This document shows positions 32,732 through 42,544 of a DNA stretch of 64,000 bases, piece after piece. Source of the stretch: Halarcobacter mediterraneus (GTDB lineage: Bacteria > Campylobacterota > Campylobacteria > Campylobacterales > Arcobacteraceae). A program made the position numbers and the translations under genes. Under the pieces are notes generated by a model that saw nothing but the letters and a program-made list of their open reading frames with translations, did not search any database and was not told the origin of the DNA. The stretch covers positions 186,001-250,000 of the forward strand of contig NZ_NXIE01000001.1 in NCBI RefSeq assembly GCF_004116625.1, given 5' to 3'. Each line of letters begins with the position of its first letter. Position 1 is the first letter of the stretch.

Positions 32732-35248
32732 ATGAAAAGTTTACCAATAAATGATGTTTTAGATGACATCAAACAAACATTAAATCAAAATTCAACACTT
32801 ATACTACAAGCACCTCCTGGGGCAGGGAAAAGTACAGTTGTTCCTATTTCACTTTTAAAAGAGTCTTGGGCTGAAGATAAAATAATTATTATGTTAGAAC
32901 CAAGAAGAGTTGCTGCAAGAATGGTAGCTCAACAAATGGCAAAACTACTAGGAGAAGAAGTAGGGCAAACAGTTGGTTATCAAGTTAGGATGGATAGTTG
33001 TAAATCTAAGCAGACAAAACTATTGCTTGTAACAGAAGCCATCTTAGTACGAAAATTACAAAGCGATCCAGCTTTGGAAGATGTAGGTTTAATCATTTTT
33101 GATGAGTTTCACGAAAGAAGTATTCATACTGATTTATCCCTTGCTTTATCTTTGCAAGTTCAAGAGTTACTAAGAGAAGATTTAAAGCTTCTTATTATGT
33201 CTGCAACTTTAAACTCTAAAGAGTTAACAAAACTTTTAGGCGATGATGTCCCAGTTGTAAGTTCTAAGGGGAAAAGCTATGAAGTAGAAGAGTTTTTCTT
33301 AGATGAAAATATCAAACAACCAGATTATAAAACCATAAGTACAGTTTTATTAAATACTATACTAAAAGCAGTAAATGAAGATGAAGGGGATATTTTAGTT
33401 TTTCTTTCAGGGGCTAAAGAGATAAATAGTTTACAAAAACTTCTTTGTGAAAAATTAGAAGATACTACAATAGAGGTTTTACCTTTATACTCAAGTTTGA
33501 GTAAAGAAAAGCAAGATAAAGCCATATCAAAATCAACTAAAAGAAAAATTATACTCTCAACAAATATTGCTCAAACTTCACTTACAATCGAAGGAGTAAA
33601 AATTGTTATAGATACAGGATTAGAAAAACAATCTTTTTATAACTACTCAAATGCAATGAATCATTTAGAACAAGTTTTTATTTCACAAGATTCTGCAACT
33701 CAAAGAGCAGGACGAGCAGGAAGACTAAGTAATGGGAAATGCTATAAGCTATGGCATAAGGGAAAGATACTACAAGAGTCAAGTAAGCCAGAGATACTAA
33801 GGACAGATTTAAGTTCATTCTTACTAGAAGTTGCACTTTGGGGAGAAGATATAAATGAACTAAAACTACTAGATATTCCTTCCCAAGAAGTTTTAAATAG
33901 TACAACAATAGTTTTACAAGAACTAAAGATGTTAGATGAAAAAAGTAATATAACAGCTATTGGTAAAAAAGCACTTGCTTTAGGAGTTCATCCAAGGTTT
34001 GCATATATGATACTAAAAGCAAATGAGTTAGGCTTTGCCTATGAAGCTTGCCTTTTAGCTTCACTTTTAATAGAAAAGGATATTTTAAAAAGCAAATTCC
34101 AAGATGCAAATATTTATTCAAGATTTATACACTTGTATGAAAAAGATTTGGATAACTCTTTTATAAATAAACATGTAGCAAAAAATATTTTAACTGCATC
34201 AAAATTTATATTTTCAAAACTAAAAGCAGTTGAAGATATAAAAAAAACAAATAAAAGAATAGACGAAGAGGGTGTATCTATTTTAACGCTTTTTTCTTAT
34301 CCTGATAGATTGGCAAAATTAAGGGTTAAAAATGACAATAAATATAAACTAAGTAATGGCAAAGGAGCTATTTTAAATAAGGAAGATACACTATTTAATG
34401 AAAGCTTCTTGGTAGTTCCAATTTTAAATGCAAATAACAAAGACTCATATATAAATCTTGCTTCAAGAATATCTTTAGATACTATTTTAAAAGAGTTTGA
34501 ATCAGATATAAACATTCAAAAGAGTATCACATATAATAAAGAAAATAAAAAATTTGATATAAAAGAGCAATACTTTTTTTATGAACTAGAACTTTTCTTT
34601 AAACCTATAAGTGATGAAAACCAAGACTTTTCTAACTTACTTTGTTCCCTTTTGCAAAAAGAGGGATTAGAGCTTTTAACTTGGAGTAAAAAAGCAAAAG
34701 CCTTAAGACAAAGAATAAACTTTATAAATGAAAATAGTGATTTAGAATTTCCTAGTTTCAAAGAAGAAGCATTAATAGAAAGTATTTCCATATGGCTAGA
34801 ACCACATTTACATAATATAAAAACAGTAAAAGAGTTGGAGTCCTTAGATACATATTCAATGTTACTTAGTCTTTTACCTTGGGATAAACAACAACTTTTA
34901 GATACTCTTGCTCCAACTCATATAAAAGTTCCAAGTGGTTCAAATATTAAAATTGATTATAGTGATATTACAACTCCTATTTTAGCAGTAAAGATACAAG
35001 AGATGTTTGGTATGTCTGAGACACCAAAGATACTAAATAATAAAGTACCTCTTCAAATTCATCTTTTAAATCCAGCCTTAAGACCTATTCAAATAACTTA
35101 TGATTTAAAAAGTTTTTGGGAAAATTCATATGATGAGGTTAAAAAAGAGTTATTTTCTAAGTACAAAAAACATTATTGGCCCAATAATCCTTTTGAAGCA
35201 ATTGCCACAAACAAAACTAAAAAGAATATGAAGGATAAGCTATCTTAG
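32732..35248 (+). CDS. hrpB: ATP-dependent helicase HrpB
   Basis: The protein has 838 residues, the normal HrpB length. Motif I APPGAGKST (29-37), Ia EPRRVAARM, II DEFHER, III SAT, V STNIAQTSLTI and VI QRAGRAGR are in order. The C-terminal part has the HrpB-specific end: TYSMLLSLLPWDKQQLLDTLAPTHIKVPSG and KKHYWPNNPFEAIAT. HrpB is a DEAH helicase of uncertain cellular role. It is the first gene of a tight rightward run with pnuC, a kinase-like gene and an EamA gene. Confidence 0.93.
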   Translation: MKSLPINDVLDDIKQTLNQNSTLILQAPPGAGKSTVVPISLLKESWAEDKIIIMLEPRRVAARMVAQQMAKLLGEEVGQTVGYQVRMDSCKSKQTKLLLVTEAILVRKLQSDPALEDVGLIIFDEFHERSIHTDLSLALSLQVQELLREDLKLLIMSATLNSKELTKLLGDDVPVVSSKGKSYEVEEFFLDENIKQPDYKTISTVLLNTILKAVNEDEGDILVFLSGAKEINSLQKLLCEKLEDTTIEVLPLYSSLSKEKQDKAISKSTKRKIILSTNIAQTSLTIEGVKIVIDTGLEKQSFYNYSNAMNHLEQVFISQDSATQRAGRAGRLSNGKCYKLWHKGKILQESSKPEILRTDLSSFLLEVALWGEDINELKLLDIPSQEVLNSTTIVLQELKMLDEKSNITAIGKKALALGVHPRFAYMILKANELGFAYEACLLASLLIEKDILKSKFQDANIYSRFIHLYEKDLDNSFINKHVAKNILTASKFIFSKLKAVEDIKKTNKRIDEEGVSILTLFSYPDRLAKLRVKNDNKYKLSNGKGAILNKEDTLFNESFLVVPILNANNKDSYINLASRISLDTILKEFESDINIQKSITYNKENKKFDIKEQYFFYELELFFKPISDENQDFSNLLCSLLQKEGLELLTWSKKAKALRQRINFINENSDLEFPSFKEEALIESISIWLEPHLHNIKTVKELESLDTYSMLLSLLPWDKQQLLDTLAPTHIKVPSGSNIKIDYSDITTPILAVKIQEMFGMSETPKILNNKVPLQIHLLNPALRPIQITYDLKSFWENSYDEVKKELFSKYKKHYWPNNPFEAIATNKTKKNMKDKLS

Positions 35249-35253
35249 ACTTT

Positions 35254-35871
35254 TTGCAAACAATATTAAACTCTTTGTCGGTGATGAGTACTTATGAAGC
35301 CATTGCAATGATTTTAGCAATAGCATATATTCTACTTGCTCTAAGACAAAGCTTATGGTGTTGGCCAGCAGCATTTATCTCAACACTTATTTATACAATA
35401 CTATTTTTTGATGTATCTTTACTTATGGATTCAGCTTTAAATGCTTATTATCTTATTATGGCAATTTATGGTTGGTATTCATGGAAATATGGTGGAAAAT
35501 TACAAGAGCAAGAACTTGAAGTATCAAATTATGGTTTAGAAAAAAATATAAAAATTATAATTGTATTATCCCTTGTATCTTTAATTTTTGGTTATATTAT
35601 GGCAAATTATACAAGTGCTGACTTTGCATATGTAGACTCTTTTACCACTGTATTTGCAGTTTTTACAACATATATGCTTGCAAAAAAGATATTAGAAAAC
35701 TGGATTTATTGGATTGTAATTGATATGATTTCTATTTATATCTATATTCAAAAAGGACTCAATCTTACAGCTATTTTATTTGTGATTTATACAGTTTTAG
35801 CACTTATTGCTTTTAGAAAGTGGAAAGAAGAGTATGACCAAAGAACAGTTAAAACAATACAATATATTTAA
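35254..35871 (+). CDS. pnuC: PnuC-family vitamin transporter
   Basis: This 205-residue membrane protein has about seven helices. The segments RQSLWCWPAAFISTLIYTIL, YYLIMAIYGWYSWKYGG and KILENWIYWIVIDMISIYIY are the conserved PnuC blocks. PnuC carriers bring in nicotinamide riboside, and close relatives (PnuT) bring in thiamine. The start is TTG 35254, with ATG at about 35284 as an alternative. The following gene is a kinase-like protein overlapping by 38 bp, which would trap the imported vitamin by phosphorylation. Confidence 0.88.
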   Translation: MQTILNSLSVMSTYEAIAMILAIAYILLALRQSLWCWPAAFISTLIYTILFFDVSLLMDSALNAYYLIMAIYGWYSWKYGGKLQEQELEVSNYGLEKNIKIIIVLSLVSLIFGYIMANYTSADFAYVDSFTTVFAVFTTYMLAKKILENWIYWIVIDMISIYIYIQKGLNLTAILFVIYTVLALIAFRKWKEEYDQRTVKTIQYI

Positions 35872-36592
35872 AAATGAAGAATTTTTAAGTCTTAAACTAC
35901 TTAAAAACCAAGGTTTTTGTAATATTAATTATTTACTAAAGACTTCAAAAAACAAATACTTAATAAGAGTCTTTAAAAATGAAGATACTGTAAATATAAG
36001 TAGAGAGTTTGAGTTCAAAATTCAGAAAAAAGCTTTTAAAAAAGGTATTGCAGGAAAGCCACTATTTTTAGATAATAATAAAACCTTTATGGTATGTGAG
36101 TATTTAAAAGGAAAGCATAAATACAGTTTATCAAATATTGAACTAAAGAATTTAGTAAAGACTATAAATAAGCTTCATTCTATAAATATAAATTCAATAG
36201 AGCTAGATTTAAGCAAAGAGTTAAAAAAATATACTCATCTAAGTAATAAAAAAGCTAAAAAGAGTATATTAAATATAAAAAATGAGATAAAAAAACTAAA
36301 AACTTACAAAAAACAGCTAGTTTGCTCACACCATGATTTAAATCCAAAAAATATCATTTTTGAAAAAAGAAAAATCAAGTTTATTGACTGGGAGTACAGT
36401 TCTATTAGTGATTGTTTTTTTGATTTAGCAACTATTTGTTATGAGTTTGATTTAAATAAAAAACAAGAAAAAATTTTGTTAAAAACTTATTTTAAAAAAG
36501 TAGTTAAAAATGATATGAAAAAACTTGAAATTTATAAAACTATTTATAAGCATATATGTAAATTGTGGTTTATTAGTTTGGAAAAAAATTGA
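35834..36592 (+). CDS. Choline/ethanolamine/thiamine kinase-like phosphotransferase (APH family)
   Basis: This protein of about 252 residues has the APH kinase fold. The catalytic loop CSHHDLNPKNIIF (HxDxxxxN) and the metal-binding FIDWEYSS segment are intact. FLSLKLLKNQGFCNINYLLK and KYLIRVFK form the N-lobe. The order pnuC-kinase suggests vitamin salvage, with thiamine the likely substrate by analogy with the thiamine kinase ThiK, but this is inferred from position only. Start ATG 35834 has a purine-rich ribosome site; an earlier in-frame start lies deeper in pnuC. Confidence 0.75.
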   Translation: MTKEQLKQYNIFKNEEFLSLKLLKNQGFCNINYLLKTSKNKYLIRVFKNEDTVNISREFEFKIQKKAFKKGIAGKPLFLDNNKTFMVCEYLKGKHKYSLSNIELKNLVKTINKLHSININSIELDLSKELKKYTHLSNKKAKKSILNIKNEIKKLKTYKKQLVCSHHDLNPKNIIFEKRKIKFIDWEYSSISDCFFDLATICYEFDLNKKQEKILLKTYFKKVVKNDMKKLEIYKTIYKHICKLWFISLEKN

Positions 36593-36600
36593 GGAATTAT

Positions 36601-37473
36601 ATGTCAGAAAAATTAAAATCTATGGATAAAGGTGTTTTATTTATGATAGTAAGTGCTTTACTTGCTGCTTTTAACGGAGCAGTAGCAAAAGCATTATCCG
36701 AAAGTATGGATCCAATAGAGATAGTATTTTACCGAAATCTTATAGGTTTTATAATAGTTCTTTATAGTTTTAAAAGAGTAAAAGCATCTTTTAGTTTTAC
36801 AAAAATACATTTATTACTTTTAAGGGGTGTTTTTGGAGGAACTGCAATGGTTCTATTCTTTTATACTATTGCTACTATTCCTTTAGGTGAAGCTGTAGTA
36901 TTAAATAAAACTTCGCCATTTTTTGTAACAATTCTTGCATATTATTTGATGAAGGAAAAAATAAACCTTTCTACTTTCTTTGCTCTTATTATAGGTTTTT
37001 TAGGTGTTGTTTTTATTATGAAACCTTTCGGTATTGAAATCTCAATTGAACATATTTTTGGTGTTTTAAGTGGATTTTTCTCAGCAGCTGCATATGCAAC
37101 AATAAAAAAAATCAAAGATATTTATGATGCAAGAATTATTATGCTTTCTTTTATGGGTGTGGGAATGCTTATACCTTTAGGTTTATATTTATTTACTCCT
37201 TACGTACAATTTCAAGTTTACACTGAAGCTTATATTTGGTTTTTTCTTTGTCTTATGGCTATTATTTCTACAGCTTCACAATGGTTTTTAACAAAAGCAT
37301 ATAGTCTAAGTAAGGCTAGTATTATTGGAGTGGTTAGTTATACAAATATTCCTTTTGCTTTAGGTTTTGGAGTTATGTTAGGAGATACTTTTCCCGATAT
37401 TTATACTTTTATAGGTATTGTACTTATTGTTATTGGTGGAATTTTGGTTAGCATAAAGCCTAAAAAAGTTTAA
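36601..37473 (+). CDS. EamA/DMT-superfamily transporter
   Basis: This protein of about 290 residues has ten hydrophobic helices in two EamA halves: LLAAFNGAVAKALSESMDPIEIVFYRNLIGFIIVLY opens the first, and FGVLSGFFSAAAYATIKKIKD opens the second. The substrate is unknown. ATG 36601 has Shine-Dalgarno GAGGA nearby; an earlier TTG at 36589 overlaps the upstream kinase stop. It may export or import a metabolite connected with the pnuC operon. Confidence 0.85.
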   Translation: MSEKLKSMDKGVLFMIVSALLAAFNGAVAKALSESMDPIEIVFYRNLIGFIIVLYSFKRVKASFSFTKIHLLLLRGVFGGTAMVLFFYTIATIPLGEAVVLNKTSPFFVTILAYYLMKEKINLSTFFALIIGFLGVVFIMKPFGIEISIEHIFGVLSGFFSAAAYATIKKIKDIYDARIIMLSFMGVGMLIPLGLYLFTPYVQFQVYTEAYIWFFLCLMAIISTASQWFLTKAYSLSKASIIGVVSYTNIPFALGFGVMLGDTFPDIYTFIGIVLIVIGGILVSIKPKKV

Positions 37474-37479
37474 TTTAAA

Positions 37480-37495
37480 ATTAACATATGTTAAT
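37480..37495. promoter_or_regulatory. Perfect 16-bp palindrome upstream of the N-acetyltransferase gene
   Basis: ATTAACATATGTTAAT at 37480-37495 is a perfect dyad, 53 bp before the start, next to a TATAAT-like stretch. It could be an operator; no regulator is assigned. Confidence 0.4.
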
Positions 37496-37548
37496 GACTT
37501 TTAGAAATTATAATCTTATAATCTAAGAAAATATTCTAGGAATAAGAT

Positions 37549-38349
37549 ATGAATAATGAAATTGTAAAAAAGTATTTAGCTAAATTAAATATAAATGAAA
37601 ATATACAAACTATTGAAGATATTTCAAATTTAATGTGTCTTCATCAAAAAACTTTTCCTTTTTCAAGTTTAAAGGTTTTATTAAAAAAAGAGATATCTTT
37701 AAATTTAGAAGATATTTATGACTCACTTATTGAAAAAAAGCAAGGTGCTTATTGTTTTGAACACAATAAACTTTTTTATGAAGTGTTAAAAGAACTAGGC
37801 TTTGATGTTGATTTTTATTTGGCTAGAGTTGTAAATAATACAGATAATGAAGTTCCTCAAACCCATAGGTTCACACTTTTAAATTTTGAAAATGAAAAAT
37901 ATCTAATAGATGTTGGAATAGGGTTTCGTTCTCCTTGCATTCCTGTAAAGTTTACAAAAGAGTTTTCTTTTAGTCATTTAGGTTTTTCTTATAGAGTAAT
38001 AAAAGAAGATAATGTTTATCTTTTACAATCAAAAAAAGAAGACAAAATTTTTACTATGACAAAGTTTGATTTAAATAGATGTTATGAAAGTGATTTTGAG
38101 TTAGCACATTTTTATTCACATAAACATTCAAATGCAATTTTTGTAAATAATTTAGTACTTTCTTTAATAAATGAAAAAGAAATACGAAGTTTGAGAAACA
38201 ATGAATATTTCAAAATATATGAAAACTATCAAGAAAAATCCACTTTTAATTGTTTTGATGAATTTAAAAGCATTTTAAGTAGTGATTTTAATATCTCTTT
38301 TAGTGATGAAGAACTTAAATTACTCTATAATAAATATTCAAGAATATAA
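37549..38349 (+). CDS. Arylamine N-acetyltransferase family protein
   Basis: The protein has 266 residues, the normal NAT length. The catalytic triad is visible: C69 in KQGAYCFEHN (equivalent to RGGxCxExN), H106 in THRFTLL and D121 in LIDVGIG. NATs transfer acetyl groups from acetyl-CoA to arylamines and hydrazines. The gene is followed by an amino-acid permease in the same direction after 68 bp. Confidence 0.88.
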   Translation: MNNEIVKKYLAKLNINENIQTIEDISNLMCLHQKTFPFSSLKVLLKKEISLNLEDIYDSLIEKKQGAYCFEHNKLFYEVLKELGFDVDFYLARVVNNTDNEVPQTHRFTLLNFENEKYLIDVGIGFRSPCIPVKFTKEFSFSHLGFSYRVIKEDNVYLLQSKKEDKIFTMTKFDLNRCYESDFELAHFYSHKHSNAIFVNNLVLSLINEKEIRSLRNNEYFKIYENYQEKSTFNCFDEFKSILSSDFNISFSDEELKLLYNKYSRI

Positions 38350-38417
38350 ACAAATTTCTATTTTGCTTTTAAATAAATTTTGCTATATTAATTTTTAAAT
38401 AAAAAGAAAGGCTTTTA

Positions 38418-39731
38418 TTGTCAAAAGTAGAAAGAAGTATTGGATTATTTGGTGCCATTTCAATAGGTGTTGGAGGAATGGTAGGTGGGGGAATTTTTGC
38501 TGTTTTAGGTGAAGCTGTATCTTTAGCTCATGGTGCTACAGTTCTTGCTTTTTTATTTGCAGGAGTAGTAGCTTTATTGACTTCTTATTCTTATGCAAAA
38601 TTATCTGTAAAATTCCAAAGTAGAGGTGGAACAGTAAGTTTTATTGATAATGCTTTTGGACATAACTTTTTATCAGGAAGTGTAAATTTTATGCTTTGGT
38701 TAAGTTATCTTGTAACAATATCCTTATATGCAGTTGCTTTTTCTTCTTATGCTCAAGCACTTTTTTTTGATAATTCAAATAATCTTCTTAATCATCTTTT
38801 TATTAGTTTGGCTATTGTTTTACCCTTACTTATAAATTTAGTAAGTGCGTCTTTTGTTAGTAGATCAGAAACTATAATTGTAATAACAAAAGTTCTTTTA
38901 CTTATACTGATTATTGTAGTTAGTTTTTCTTTTCTTGATACAAAAAGGTTAGACCCTTCTAAGTGGGAAGATGGTTTTTCTATTTTAGTTGCGGGTATGA
39001 TTATTTTTGTTGCTTATGAAGGTTTTGAGTTAATATCAAATTCAGCAGAAGAGATTAAAAGTCCTAATAAAAATCTACCTAAAGCTTTTTATATTTCAGT
39101 TGTTTTAGTGATTATTCTTTATTTATTAATAGCTATTATTACAATTGGAACTGTAGATGAAAAGACTTTAATGGAAGCAAAAGATTATGCTTTAGCAATT
39201 GCAGCTAAACCTGCACTTGGTCAAATAGGTTTTATAATTGTTTCAATTACAGCCTTACTTGCTACTTTTTCAGCTATAAATGCAACAATTTACGGAAATG
39301 GTAGATTGGGTTATATCTTAGCTATAAAAGGAGAACTTCCAAAGGTATTTAATAAAGAAAAAAATAGTATTCCTACTTTAAGTATTTTTATAACTGCTTT
39401 TTTTAGTCTATTTTTAGCAAATAGTATTGATATTAATCAAATAGCAATTATAGGTAGTGCGAGTTTTTTACTTATATTTTTTATAGTAAATTTAGCCGCA
39501 TTAAAATTATATAAAGAATTAGAAGCAAATAAGATTATCATTATTCTATCTTGTAGTATAAGTTTTATGGCTTTAATTACCTTATTGGTACATACTTTTT
39601 TCACAGATAAAAATGCAATAATTATCTTTTTTGTTTTTATTATTATTTCTATTTTATTTGAGTTATTTTATGGAAGAATTGTAAGAAAACAGATTTTTAA
39701 TAGAAATTATGAAAATAGTAATAAATATTAA
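38418..39731 (+). CDS. APC-family amino acid permease
   Basis: This 437-residue protein has about twelve helices. IGLFGAISIGVGGMVGGGIFAVLGEAVSLA is the first helix with the GGG(I)FAVLG substrate motif, and FVAYEGFELISNSAEEIKSPNKNLPKA is the conserved helix 6 region. The substrate is unknown. The start is TTG 38418 after a purine-rich ribosome site. Confidence 0.85.
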   Translation: MSKVERSIGLFGAISIGVGGMVGGGIFAVLGEAVSLAHGATVLAFLFAGVVALLTSYSYAKLSVKFQSRGGTVSFIDNAFGHNFLSGSVNFMLWLSYLVTISLYAVAFSSYAQALFFDNSNNLLNHLFISLAIVLPLLINLVSASFVSRSETIIVITKVLLLILIIVVSFSFLDTKRLDPSKWEDGFSILVAGMIIFVAYEGFELISNSAEEIKSPNKNLPKAFYISVVLVIILYLLIAIITIGTVDEKTLMEAKDYALAIAAKPALGQIGFIIVSITALLATFSAINATIYGNGRLGYILAIKGELPKVFNKEKNSIPTLSIFITAFFSLFLANSIDINQIAIIGSASFLLIFFIVNLAALKLYKELEANKIIIILSCSISFMALITLLVHTFFTDKNAIIIFFVFIIISILFELFYGRIVRKQIFNRNYENSNKY

Positions 39732-39826
39732 AATTTATGCTTAAGTAAATATTTATCTTATAATTATTTAAATATAATAAAGAAAAAAAGAAAGTAAACT
39801 TACTCCTAAGTTATAGGGTTTATAAA

Positions 39827-40345
39827 ATGAAAATTTTAAAATATGAAAAAATTGAAGCAAGGTTTATACCTTGGAATGAAGACTATTTTCATGTAGCAAA
39901 TGCTTTAATTGATTTTATTCGTACAGATATTTTCGATGTGTTACATATTGGATCAACTTCAGCAATGGTGGGTGGAAAAGGAATTATTGATTTATCTATT
40001 CTTTATGAAAGAGACCAGTTGGATTTAGCTGTAAAACATCTTAAGTCTTTAGGTTTTCAAGATCAAATTAGTAATAATCCTTTTCCAAATGAAAGACCAA
40101 GAAAAGATGGAGCAGTTATTTTTAATGAGAAAAAATATTTAATTCATGTACATGTGATAAGAAAAGGAAGTATCGAGTATAGAAAGCAATTAAAGTATAA
40201 AGATTTTATGCTCTCAAATCCAAAAGCAAGGGAAAAATATGAAGAGTCTAAAAAGCTTATTTTAGAGCAAGGGATTTTGGATCAAGAAGAGTATGGAAAA
40301 CAAAAATCCCCTTTTGTAAAAGCTGTTCTTGAGAAAATAGAATAA
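39827..40345 (+). CDS. GrpB family protein (UPF0157, nucleotidyltransferase fold)
   Basis: The 172-residue protein matches GrpB: LHIGSTSAMVGGKGIIDLSILYE is the GSTS..G.K..iDl nucleotidyltransferase-like core, followed by LIHVHVIRKGSIEYRKQLKYKDFMLSNPKAREKYEESK. Family members include possible dephospho-CoA kinase fusions and small ligases; the activity is unknown. The gap before it (39732-39826) shows no other feature. Confidence 0.85.
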   Translation: MKILKYEKIEARFIPWNEDYFHVANALIDFIRTDIFDVLHIGSTSAMVGGKGIIDLSILYERDQLDLAVKHLKSLGFQDQISNNPFPNERPRKDGAVIFNEKKYLIHVHVIRKGSIEYRKQLKYKDFMLSNPKAREKYEESKKLILEQGILDQEEYGKQKSPFVKAVLEKIE

Positions 40346-40402
40346 AAAAACTAATTATAAATATTTATTTTTTTTTAATTCAATTCTTGATAAAAAGTAA
40401 TT

Positions 40403-41098
40403 ATGAAAGAAAAAATATATTTAATTCCAGGTCTTATGACCGACGAAAGACTTTGGAGTAGAATAACTCCACATTTAGAAAAAAATTATGATTTAATACA
40501 TCTGCCTATTCCTTTAAGCGAAAATTTTGATGATGTTATAAATCTAATAGACAAAGATATAAGAGAAGATAATATAAACTTGTTAGGTTTCTCTTTAGGT
40601 GGATATATTGCATCTTATTATGCAGTAAATTTTCCTAAAAAAGTTAATAAATTGTTTTTATTGAGTTCTACTCCTAGTGAAACAGAAGAAAAAGATATTT
40701 TAAGAAGAGAAAAAAAACTGCATAGTTCAAGAAATGGTAGTTTCACTCCTTTAAATGAAAAAAAAGCATTGGACTTATCTGAAATAAAAAATGATGAAGA
40801 ATTATTAAAAATTATTTGTGATATGTTTAATGATTTAGGAAATGAAGTTTTTGTGCCTCAATTATCACTTACTCTAAAAAGGAAGAATCTCTTTAAGCCT
40901 TTAAAAGAGTTACAAATACCAGTACACTTTTTTTATAGTTTAGGCGATAGATTATTAAATCATACTTCAATTGATGAATTAAAACATTTAGATCATGATT
41001 TTGAGTTTTTTGCAAGAGAAGGATCTAGTCATAATATTTCATTAGAGTTTCCAGAAATCCTAAGTGAAAGGATAAGGAAATGGATGGAAACAAGTTAA
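40403..41098 (+). CDS. Alpha/beta hydrolase
   Basis: The 231-residue hydrolase opens IYLIPGLMTDERLWSRITPHL and has the nucleophile elbow GFSLGGYIA, with a late His in GSSHNISLEFPE. The acid residue is likely the Asp in YSLGDRLLNH. The substrate is unknown. Its end overlaps the next gene by 19 bp. Confidence 0.83.
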   Translation: MKEKIYLIPGLMTDERLWSRITPHLEKNYDLIHLPIPLSENFDDVINLIDKDIREDNINLLGFSLGGYIASYYAVNFPKKVNKLFLLSSTPSETEEKDILRREKKLHSSRNGSFTPLNEKKALDLSEIKNDEELLKIICDMFNDLGNEVFVPQLSLTLKRKNLFKPLKELQIPVHFFYSLGDRLLNHTSIDELKHLDHDFEFFAREGSSHNISLEFPEILSERIRKWMETS

Positions 41099-42164
41099 TT
41101 TTTAATTTTCTTTTTCTTATATTTTTTTCATTTTTAAATGCAAATGAATTAAAACCAGAAAAGTTAGTATCTAATTTAGAAGGAGTTCCTTGGGGAATGA
41201 CTTTTATTAATAATAAAGAGATGCTAATTTCTTTAAAATCAGGTAAACTCTTACATCTTGATTTAATCAATAAAAAAGTACAAACATTAAAACTTAATCT
41301 TGATGTCTCTTATCGAGGTCAAGGTGGTTTAATGGATATAAAAAAATCTCCTAATTTTGCTCTTGATAATTATATTTATTTAACCTATGTAAAAAATATA
41401 GAAGGTACACCTACAACGTTGGCAAGAGTAAAATATAAGGACAAAAAGTTATATGACTTTAAAGACTTATTAATTACAAAATCTCAAAGTGATACTGCAA
41501 GGCATTTTGGTAGCAGAATTACTTTTGATGAAAAGAATTTTATTTATTTTTCAGTTGGAGATAGGGGTGTAAGAAAAAACTCTCAAGATTTATTAAACCA
41601 TTCTGGAAGTATCTTAAGATTGAACTTAGATGGTTCAATACCTAAAGATAACCCTTTTATAGAAAATAAAAAAGCTTTAAATGAGATTTATTCTTACGGT
41701 CATAGAAATCCACAGGGGGTTTTTATGATAGAAAGACTCGTAGATTATGGATAAATGAGCATGGCCCAAGAGGTGGAGATGAAATAAATCTAATTAAAAA
41801 AAGTAAAAATTATGGTTGGCCTATAATTTCTTATGGTAAAGAGTATTGGGCTCCTTTATCTGTCGGAGAAGGTACACATAAAAAAGGGATGGAACAAGCT
41901 ATAAAATATTATATCCCTTCTATTGCTCCAAGCTCATTAATTGTTTATTCAGGGAAAAAATTTAAAAAACTAGAAGGAAAACTTTTAGCAGGCTCTTTAG
42001 TATTAACACATTTAAATGTAATAACTTTAGATAAACAAGGGAAATTTTTAAAAGAAGATAGACTTTTTGAAAATTTACATGAAAGAATAAGAAATATAGT
42101 TGAGTCTCCAAGTGGAGAAATATTATTCTCAACTGATAATGGAAATATTTATATTTTAAAATAA
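41080..42164 (+). pseudogene. PQQ-dependent sugar dehydrogenase (YliI-like), interrupted by a frameshift
   Basis: The first 220 residues form a signal peptide and the beta-propeller start, with WGMTFINNKEMLISLKSGKL, YRGQGGLMDI, RHFGSRITFDEKNFIYFSVGDRG and YGHRNPQG. The frame then runs into a stop at 41752. In the -1 frame the protein continues FYDRKTRRLWINEHGPRGGD, YGWP..SYGKEYW, then the end at 42164. The break lies at GGGGGTTTTT (41715-41724). One more base there would restore the whole enzyme of about 360 residues. Family members oxidise aldoses in the periplasm. Confidence 0.8.
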
Positions 42165-42190
42165 ATTTGCCACTAAATTTAGTGGCAAAT
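42165..42190. terminator. Bidirectional terminator (perfect 26-bp dyad)
   Basis: The arms ATTTGCCACTAAA (42165-42177) and TTTAGTGGCAAAT (42178-42190) are perfect, between the convergent sugar dehydrogenase and DUF2892 genes. Confidence 0.8.
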
Positions 42191-42195
42191 CATTA

Positions 42196-42396
42196 TTACT
42201 TACTTTGTAAGTTTTTTGGTGTACATTTTTTTGAAATAATACATAATGGACAAAAATCTGCAAGTCCAGCTATCAATGGAATAATACCTAAGTAAAACCA
42301 TACAATACCAGTATAAATTCCTACTGCAATTAAAACAATACCTATAAGAATTCTAAATTTTCTACAGAAATTTCTAATCTTATCAAATTTATTCAT
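42196..42396 (-). CDS. DUF2892-family small membrane protein
   Basis: The protein has 66 residues: a basic start MNKFDKIRNFCRKFRILIGI, then two hydrophobic helices, with LIAVGIYTG and WFYLGIIPLIAGLADFCPLC. The last part with CPLC and a further Cys matches DUF2892 (YgaP-type membrane end) proteins, of unknown role, often near sulfurtransferases; none is present here. The gene has its own upstream region of about 150 bp with no other visible feature. Confidence 0.75.
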   Translation of the reverse strand: MNKFDKIRNFCRKFRILIGIVLIAVGIYTGIVWFYLGIIPLIAGLADFCPLCIISKKCTPKNLQSK

Positions 42397-42544
42397 TATA
42401 ATCTCCCCTTATACTTTTTTATAATTTTATCTTATTTTGCTTAGATAAAATTTAGTTATATTAATTAAATAAAATTTTCTTTGATGATTTTTTAATGCTA
42501 CGTTTTAGTGATACAATTATTTTAAATAATAAATGAGGGACAAA

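Noticed and set aside
41715-41730. Programmed -1 frameshifting in the sugar dehydrogenase.
   Set aside because: The tract does not give an X XXY YYZ slippery heptamer in frame, and no downstream pseudoknot is obvious. A length change is simpler.
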